Positions 21,998 through 27,300 of a stretch of 27,300 nucleotides of DNA are shown here, piece after piece. This DNA is from CAYXWH01 sp964468755 (GTDB taxonomy: Bacteria > Chloroflexota > Dehalococcoidia > Dehalococcoidales > RBG-16-60-22). The stretch covers positions 1 to 27,300 of the forward strand of contig CAYXWH010000018.1 of assembly GCA_964468755.1 (NCBI GenBank), read 5' to 3'. The notes below the pieces were generated by a model. It did no database searches. It saw nothing but the letters and a program-made list of their open reading frames with translations, and had not been told where the DNA came from. The first letter of the stretch is position 1, and every line of letters starts with the position of its first letter. The position numbers and the translations under genes are program-made.

Positions 21998-22134
21998 ACA
22001 AGATAACTCCTCACTTTTATTTATTTTTTATGCCGAAAAGACATGAAAAACTGCAAAAAGGAAGTCCTTAGCGTTTGGTAAAGAGTCTTTACTTATCTGC
22101 ATCCTTTGCCTGCTGCTACAGTGATGTGTCTAAC

Positions 22135-25100
22135 CTAGCCAGTAGTCTCCACTCTGAGCCCATCTTCCCCTACCAGTGTGATTAACTTTTGATGAAGCTC
22201 TTCACAGTAACCGGTATACATGCTGGCTAATTTGAGGTGGGTAATTCGGCTGCCATTGGTAATGCTCAACTTAACCTCATCCTGCCCCATGTACTCCCGG
22301 AGAAGGGTAACTACCTGATGCAGACGGGCGATATCACTGCCCTCGTCCTCGGTCTGGCAGATACGTATCACCAGTCGCTTATTTTCAGCGCCGGCTTTCT
22401 CATCCACAGCGGCTTTCTCAGCCGGCGGCTCCTCGGGTAGAGGCACCGTCTCTTCCACCGGCGATGCCGGCTGGTAGCGGCGTACCCGGTCACAGTTCAA
22501 TTGCACCCGGTCATCCTTCACCCTGACCCTGCCTTCAATCAACAGAATGGTACCTTCTTCCCACAGGTCTCTGCTCTCCGCATAGACCCTGGGCCAGACC
22601 ATTACTTCCAGCTGGCCATCAAGGTCCTCGATAATGGCGCTGGCAAAGGACTGGCCGTCTCTGGTCAGCAGGTAGCGGACCGAGGCAACCATACCGGCGA
22701 CGACCACGGTCTGTCCGGACAGTTCCTCATCGACCTGCCCGCAAAGGGTTGCCTCAGCACCGACACGAGCCGCCACCGCGCTGAAGGGGTGCTCGGAAAT
22801 ATATACCCCCAATAGCTCCTTTTCCCAGCCCAGTTTCTCCCGCGCCGAAGCATCATCCGGCACCATGTCCAGACCGGGCAGCGGTACCGGGGCCATCTCC
22901 CCCCACAGGTCAAACATGGTAGCCTGACCGGTCTCGCGGAGCTGCTGCTCTCGCTGCGCCAGCGACAGGATACAGCTTACGTTATTCAGCAGCGTGGCGC
23001 GGTCGCCCAGGCAGTCCAGTGCCCCGGCCTTGATGAGGCTCTCCATCACCCGCCGATTGACTGCCTTCAGGTCGGCACGGCGGCAAAAATCCTCGATGGA
23101 CTGAAAACCGCCCCCCTTATCCCTTTCGGCCACAATCGGCTCTACGGCGCCAGCACCCACGTTCTTGATAGCCGACAGCCCAAAACGGATGGCCGGAGCC
23201 CCGGTCTCATCTTTCTCGATAGCAAAGTTGACCTGGCTGCGGTTGATATCCGGAGGGTTTACCCTGATACCGAGGCGGCGGCACTCGGCAACGGCACCGG
23301 CTACCTTCTCCGAGTTATCGGCATGGACAATCAGAAAAGCAGTGATATACTCCGCCGGGTAGTTTGCCTTGAGATAGGCAGTCTGATAGGCGATAAGGGC
23401 ATAGCTGGCACTGTGTGCCTTGTTGAAGGCATAGCCGGCGAACGGCTCAATGAGGGCGAAGACTTCGGCGGCGAGTTCTTCGGAGAAGCCCTTCTTTCTG
23501 GCCCCGGCGAAGAAGTTGCGCTTCTCCTTCTGCATCACCTTTGCGATTTTCTTGCCCATGGCTTTACGAAAGATATCCGCCTGCCCCAGGCTGTAGCCGG
23601 CGAACGCCTGCACGATAAACAGTACCTGGTCCTGGTAGACAATCACGCCATATGTCTCTTCGAGGATGCTGGTGAGGGCGGGGTGGGGATAGTGGATGGG
23701 TTCCCGTCCGTACTTGGCTTCAATAAAGGTGGGGATATGCTCCATCGGACCCGGGCGGTACAGAGCCACCATGGCGGCAATATCACTGAAAATGGTCGGT
23801 TTGAGCTCCTTAATGTAGCGGCGCATGCCGGCCCCTTCCAGCTGGAATACGCCCGCAGTCTCTCCGGATGAAAGCAAATCGAATGTCCTGGGATCATCCA
23901 TAGGTATGTGCGGCAGGTCAATGTTAATGCCGTGATTCTGGTAGATAATCTCCTTCGCCTTACCCAGTATGGTAAGATTGGCCAGGCCGAGAAAGTCCAT
24001 CTTTAGTAGACCGATGCGGGCAATATCCCCCATGGCGAACTGGGTCATCACCGCTTCGTCACCATTGACCCGACTGCTCCGCTGGAGTGGAACATACCGG
24101 GTGAGTGGCTCCTTGGAGATAACCACGCCGGCAGCATGGGTACTGGCGTGGCGGGCAATGCCTTCCACCTTCCTGGCGGAGTTAACCAGATTGCGTACTA
24201 TTTCATCTTCCTGACAGGCGGATTTGAGCTCGCTGTTTTCCGCCAGGGCTCGCTCCAGGGTCATGCCCGGGGCATTGGGTACCAGCCGGGCAACCCGATC
24301 GACAGCGCCATAAGGCATACCCAGAGCCCGTCCCACGTCCCGGATAGCCGCCTTCGCCCCCAGTGTGCCGAAGGTAATAATTTGAGCCACGTGGTCCTGA
24401 CCGTATTTTTGAGATACATAGGCGATAATGTCGTCACGGCGGTCATCCTGAAAATCCAGGTCTATATCAGGCATCTCCTGACGCTCAAAGTTAAGAAACC
24501 GCTCAAAGACCAACCTGGTCTCGATGGGGTCGATTTGGGTAATACCCAGGCAGTGCAGCACAATGCTGGCGGCGGCACTCCCTCTCACCCCGTAGAGAAT
24601 ATTCTCTTGCTTGGCATAAGAGATAATATCCCATACCACGAGAAAGTAGCTGGCAAACTGTGTCTTTTTAATTACCTCAAGCTCGTACTCGAGCCGCTGC
24701 TCTATCTCCGGGGTACGCTCCGGGTAGTAATCCGGTAGATTATCATAACACAGGTCAGCCAGAAACTGGTCAGCAGTTTTGCCTTCGGGCAGGTCTATTT
24801 CCGGCAGGTGGAGCCGCCCGAACTCGAGCTCAAGATTACACATCTCGGCGATACGCCCGGTATTCTCAATTGCCTGGGGGATGTCCCGGTACAACTCAGC
24901 CATTTCCTGCGGGCTTTTCAGGTAGAAGAAGTCGCCAGCCATCTTTATCCGTTTCTCATCATGTATCGATGAATTGGTGCCGATACACAGTAACAGGTCA
25001 TGCGCCGCAGCATCTTCACGGTTGACATAGTGAACATCATTGGTAGCCACCAGCGGTATGCCCAGCTCCGTGCTGAGGCTAATCAGCCCCCGGTTTATCT

Positions 25101-25638
25101 CCTCCAGCTCGACCATCGGGTGTCTCTGTATTTCCAGATAGAAGTCATCGAATGTCTGCTGATACCATGCCGCTGCCTGCTTCGCCTCCTCAAACCGCCG
25201 GCCCAGAATAAGCTGAGGCAGCTCCCCCTTAATGCAGGCGCTGAGGGCTACCAGTCCCTGGTGGTATTCTTGCAGCAGTTCACGGTCTACCCGCGGCTTG
25301 TAGTAAAACCCTTCCAGATGGGCCCGGGTGGTAAGCTGAATGAGATTTTGATAACCGGTCTGGTTCCTGGCGAGCAGCACCAGGTGGTAGTGGTTCTTGT
25401 TTCCGGCATTGCGGTCGGTGCGGCTGCCCTCGGCGACATAGACCTCACAGCCAATAATCGGCTTGATACCGGCTTCCCTGGCTGCCTCGTAGAACTCAAT
25501 GACCCCATGCATCACGCCGTGGTCAGTGATGGCCAGGCTATCCATACCCAGTTCCCTGGCCCGGGCTATCAGCCGGGGGATGCGGGACATACCATCGAGC
25601 AGACTATATTCGGTATGGACATGAAGATGCGTAAACAT
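22135..25638 (-). CDS. dnaE: DNA polymerase III alpha subunit
   Basis: DnaE is the replicative polymerase. The 1167-residue protein is complete. It starts with the PHP domain, H-L-H-V-H-T-E-Y-S-L-L-D-G at 4-16. The polymerase core has the catalytic aspartates in P-D-I-D-L-D-F-Q-D-D near residue 390, then G-T-L-G-A-K-A-A-I-R-D, Y-R-P-G-P-M and F-N-K-A-H-S-A-S-Y near 738. A helix-hairpin-helix region follows, and an OB fold at about 970-1045 (V-V-V-A-G-M-V-A-S-V-R). A Pro/Glu-rich linker separates a short C-terminal domain. The ATG at 25638 has no ribosome binding site, and an extended -10 box ends 11 bases upstream, so the message is probably leaderless. Confidence 0.97.
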   Translation of the reverse strand: MFTHLHVHTEYSLLDGMSRIPRLIARARELGMDSLAITDHGVMHGVIEFYEAAREAGIKPIIGCEVYVAEGSRTDRNAGNKNHYHLVLLARNQTGYQNLIQLTTRAHLEGFYYKPRVDRELLQEYHQGLVALSACIKGELPQLILGRRFEEAKQAAAWYQQTFDDFYLEIQRHPMVELEEINRGLISLSTELGIPLVATNDVHYVNREDAAAHDLLLCIGTNSSIHDEKRIKMAGDFFYLKSPQEMAELYRDIPQAIENTGRIAEMCNLELEFGRLHLPEIDLPEGKTADQFLADLCYDNLPDYYPERTPEIEQRLEYELEVIKKTQFASYFLVVWDIISYAKQENILYGVRGSAAASIVLHCLGITQIDPIETRLVFERFLNFERQEMPDIDLDFQDDRRDDIIAYVSQKYGQDHVAQIITFGTLGAKAAIRDVGRALGMPYGAVDRVARLVPNAPGMTLERALAENSELKSACQEDEIVRNLVNSARKVEGIARHASTHAAGVVISKEPLTRYVPLQRSSRVNGDEAVMTQFAMGDIARIGLLKMDFLGLANLTILGKAKEIIYQNHGINIDLPHIPMDDPRTFDLLSSGETAGVFQLEGAGMRRYIKELKPTIFSDIAAMVALYRPGPMEHIPTFIEAKYGREPIHYPHPALTSILEETYGVIVYQDQVLFIVQAFAGYSLGQADIFRKAMGKKIAKVMQKEKRNFFAGARKKGFSEELAAEVFALIEPFAGYAFNKAHSASYALIAYQTAYLKANYPAEYITAFLIVHADNSEKVAGAVAECRRLGIRVNPPDINRSQVNFAIEKDETGAPAIRFGLSAIKNVGAGAVEPIVAERDKGGGFQSIEDFCRRADLKAVNRRVMESLIKAGALDCLGDRATLLNNVSCILSLAQREQQLRETGQATMFDLWGEMAPVPLPGLDMVPDDASAREKLGWEKELLGVYISEHPFSAVAARVGAEATLCGQVDEELSGQTVVVAGMVASVRYLLTRDGQSFASAIIEDLDGQLEVMVWPRVYAESRDLWEEGTILLIEGRVRVKDDRVQLNCDRVRRYQPASPVEETVPLPEEPPAEKAAVDEKAGAENKRLVIRICQTEDEGSDIARLHQVVTLLREYMGQDEVKLSITNGSRITHLKLASMYTGYCEELHQKLITLVGEDGLRVETTG

Positions 25639-25649
25639 GGGCTAGGGTA

Positions 25650-25658
25650 ATTATAACA
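25650..25658 (-). promoter_or_regulatory. Extended -10 promoter of dnaE, near-leaderless
   Basis: The minus strand reads TGTTATAAT. Eleven bases separate it from the dnaE ATG, so the 5' untranslated leader would be about four or five bases. No ribosome binding site or -35 box is seen. Confidence 0.65.
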
Positions 25659-25722
25659 TAGCACCAATTGCCGGGGGTATTTTTCTAAGAGCCAATGCGG
25701 TACAATTTAGTAGGGATTACCG

Positions 25723-26433
25723 GTGATATCATTGAAAATCTTACGTTTTCTGGCTAAATTGCTGTTTGTCCTGTGTCTGCCGGTGCTGTTGCTGACAGTC
25801 ACCATTGCCGGGATTGCCAACAGCCAGTGGCTGTACCAGTACGGGTTTGAAAAGTACCAGGTAAGCCGGACTACCGGGCTGTCGGCTACCGAGCTGCACC
25901 GGGCTGCCGCGGGACTGATTGACTATTTCAACTCCGGTGAAGAGTATATCGCTCTCACAGTACAGAAGGATAGCCAGCCGCTCGAGCTATTTAATGAGCG
26001 GGAAGTGGCTCACCTCAAAGATGTGAAGGGGCTGCTCCGGCTGGACTACCGGGTCTTGCTGGGCACATTCCTGTATACTCTGGTTTACGTTCTTCTCAGC
26101 CTGTTCCGGTGGCGTGACCGGCGGCAGCTGGCAAGGGGTCTGGTAGCCGGCGGCAGCCTTACTCTGGGTCTGATGCTGTTGCTGGGCGCAGGCATACTGC
26201 TGAACTTTAACCAGATCTTTGTCCAGTTTCACCTCATCAGCTTCGCCAATGACCTCTGGCAGCTTGACCCTACGCGTGATTATCTCATCATGCTCTTCCC
26301 CGGCGGCTTCTGGTTTGACGCCTTCCTGTTGGGCACCATAGCCATAGCGGTGGGGGCGGTCATTTCAGGTGGGGTGGGGGGTTATCTACTCCTCCACCTC
26401 CCCCGGCTTATAGACAAAGGAAACTATCAGTAA
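25723..26433 (+). CDS. DUF1461 / TIGR01906 family integral membrane protein
   Basis: The 236-residue protein has four hydrophobic segments (about 11-31, 112-128, 142-162 and 196-222) with an outside domain between the first two. This domain carries the family pattern Y-F-N-S-G-E-E followed by F-N-E-R-E-V-A-H-L-K-D-V at about 90-101. The architecture fits DUF1461 (TIGR01906), known mainly from Firmicutes and related bacteria and of unknown function. The start is a GTG at 25723, with a TACAAT -10 box at 25701-25706 and AGGGA upstream. Its last 48 bases overlap the 3' end of the opposite-strand membrane-protein gene. Confidence 0.85.
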   Translation: MISLKILRFLAKLLFVLCLPVLLLTVTIAGIANSQWLYQYGFEKYQVSRTTGLSATELHRAAAGLIDYFNSGEEYIALTVQKDSQPLELFNEREVAHLKDVKGLLRLDYRVLLGTFLYTLVYVLLSLFRWRDRRQLARGLVAGGSLTLGLMLLLGAGILLNFNQIFVQFHLISFANDLWQLDPTRDYLIMLFPGGFWFDAFLLGTIAIAVGAVISGGVGGYLLLHLPRLIDKGNYQ

Positions 26434-27300
26434 CACTACCCCGGCCACCATCACCCCGATACTGAACGTCTGTAGCGGTGCTATAAGGTCACTGGTCAAT
26501 CCAAGTACCCACATCTGAATTGATGCCGGAATCCCCGAGAGTGGCAGGCTGTCCGGCAGGAAGTTCCGGGCGAGGAAGACCCCGGCAAACTCCAGGGCGC
26601 CATAAATCAGTAGCGTTATACCCAGGTCACGGGTACTGCCCCGCACATTACGGTTAATGAGAATAATCAGCAGGATGAGCAGCACCATGAAGCCAATCAA
26701 TGCGTAGTAACCGGTCTGGAAATAGCCGATGTACTGCCTTACCCGGGTAATCTGCTCCATCACCTCGGTGGGAATATAACCCTCATCAATCACCAGCGAT
26801 GACGGTATTTGCCCGGAGAACTCCTGATAGTACTGGTTATAATATTGCTCAAAGTACTGCTGTAATTGTGGTTGTGGTAAGCCGGCGAACTCCGCTGGCA
26901 CTGACTGCTGAAAGCCCTGCCAGAAAACGTCTCTCAGGCTTTCCCTCAAGTGTTCTTTCAACGGTTCCAGAGAAATTACCGCCCTCAAGCTATCACTTTC
27001 CCCCAGCATGAAGCTGTAACCGGCATGAACAACTTTATTGATTTCCTGCTTGATAAATGGTTCCAGGTCGGAGACAATATCATACACCGCTTCTCTGACA
27101 AATCCGGCTGCGTTCGCCTGCAGCTCAGGAGGCAGCTGGTCAACAATCTCCTCAGCGACGTAGTCCCCTACTAATTCCCTCGATACTGCTGACATATCCA
27201 GCTTGTCCACTTCCGAGATGACAAATTCCGGGTTGAGCAAGGTACTGTTTACGGTAAACGCCAGGCCGAAGATGGCCAGAGACAGGAAAAGGAGAAAACT
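26386..27300 (-). CDS. Membrane protein of unknown function, cut by the window edge
   Basis: The frame is open from the stop at 26386 to the last base, so the N-terminus lies outside the window. The visible 304 residues begin with a hydrophobic segment (S-F-L-L-F-L-S-L-A-I-F-G-L-A-F), continue with an outside domain of about 150 residues that is rich in charged helices and holds a Q/Y-rich stretch (Q-Q-Y-F-E-Q-Y-Y-N-Q-Y-Y), and end with three membrane segments. I do not recognise a family. A TTG at 27240 is in frame, but it would remove the first membrane helix, so the true start is upstream. It overlaps the DUF1461 gene tail to tail. Confidence 0.75.
   Translation of the reverse strand, partial: SFLLFLSLAIFGLAFTVNSTLLNPEFVISEVDKLDMSAVSRELVGDYVAEEIVDQLPPELQANAAGFVREAVYDIVSDLEPFIKQEINKVVHAGYSFMLGESDSLRAVISLEPLKEHLRESLRDVFWQGFQQSVPAEFAGLPQPQLQQYFEQYYNQYYQEFSGQIPSSLVIDEGYIPTEVMEQITRVRQYIGYFQTGYYALIGFMVLLILLIILINRNVRGSTRDLGITLLIYGALEFAGVFLARNFLPDSLPLSGIPASIQMWVLGLTSDLIAPLQTFSIGVMVAGVVLLIVSFVYKPGEVEE

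Noticed and set aside
21998..22134. Possible terminator between dnaE and the DUF169 gene
   Set aside because: Only a six-base stem (GTAAAG/CTTTAC) with a three-base loop is present and it lacks a T-run immediately after it; too weak to call.
23323..25650. Several plus-strand frames of 180-220 codons opposite dnaE
   Set aside because: They are shadows of a complete, well-conserved dnaE gene and show no domain or ribosome binding site.

Overview
The window looks like a scaffold from an uncultured bacterium, most likely Chloroflexota of the Dehalococcoidia type. This is inferred from gene content: a transketolase split into two genes, a DUF4405 membrane protein, a DUF1461 membrane protein, DUF169 and a UPF0200-like kinase beside a dCMP deaminase. 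Promoters are SigA-like. Two runs of exactly 100 N (8007-8106 and 9759-9858) are assembly gaps, and each removes part of a real gene. Apart from the first ~400 bases the content is ordinary housekeeping; I see no CRISPR array, insertion sequence, rRNA or complete tRNA.

Layout. 1-434: an AT-richer accessory end that joins the 5' half of a tRNA-Thr(CGT) exactly after the anticodon loop, with a short ORF remnant beside it; this resembles one boundary of an integrated element. 636-1946: a DUF4405 membrane protein, a small SH3-like protein with a near-perfect promoter, and rsfS with a probable CTG start. 1964-4566 (minus): thiL, a hotdog thioesterase, a HAD phosphatase and ndk in one transcription unit. 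4690-4911 (minus): a small membrane protein. 5125-7911 (plus): a metallophosphoesterase, a large Alu-type SRP RNA that no protein prediction would show, ksgA and ispE. 7908-9749 (minus): a CCA tRNA nucleotidyltransferase split by the first gap, and an EamA transporter. 9859-10746 (plus): a truncated UPF0200-like kinase and dCMP deaminase. 10751-12599 (minus): the two transketolase halves. 12710-16589 (plus): rplY, an amidohydrolase, thpR, then a zinc-ribbon gene, comF and hpf behind a promoter with three evenly spaced palindromes. 16650-18365 (minus): an orphan oligopeptide-type binding lipoprotein with a Pro/Gly-rich insertion. 18743-20278 (plus): three small membrane proteins and ogt. 20297-25638 (minus): radC, DUF169 and dnaE. 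25723-27300: two membrane proteins whose 3' ends overlap on opposite strands, the last one cut by the window edge.

How the genes fit together. Much of the window serves translation and its quality control: RsfS and HPF silence ribosomes, KsgA and L25 build them, SRP RNA targets nascent chains, the CCA enzyme matures tRNA and ThpR acts on RNA ends. DnaE, RadC, MGMT, dCMP deaminase and Ndk serve DNA synthesis, repair and nucleotide supply. ThiL makes the thiamine diphosphate that the transketolase pair uses, and IspE belongs to the MEP isoprenoid pathway.

The most noteworthy signals are the truncated tRNA junction, the triple TTGTRCAA array with exact 11-bp spacing before the zinc-ribbon/comF/hpf genes, extended -10 promoters that sit directly on start codons (leaderless transcripts), and the intergenic SRP RNA. 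I did not find a convincing new multi-gene system.
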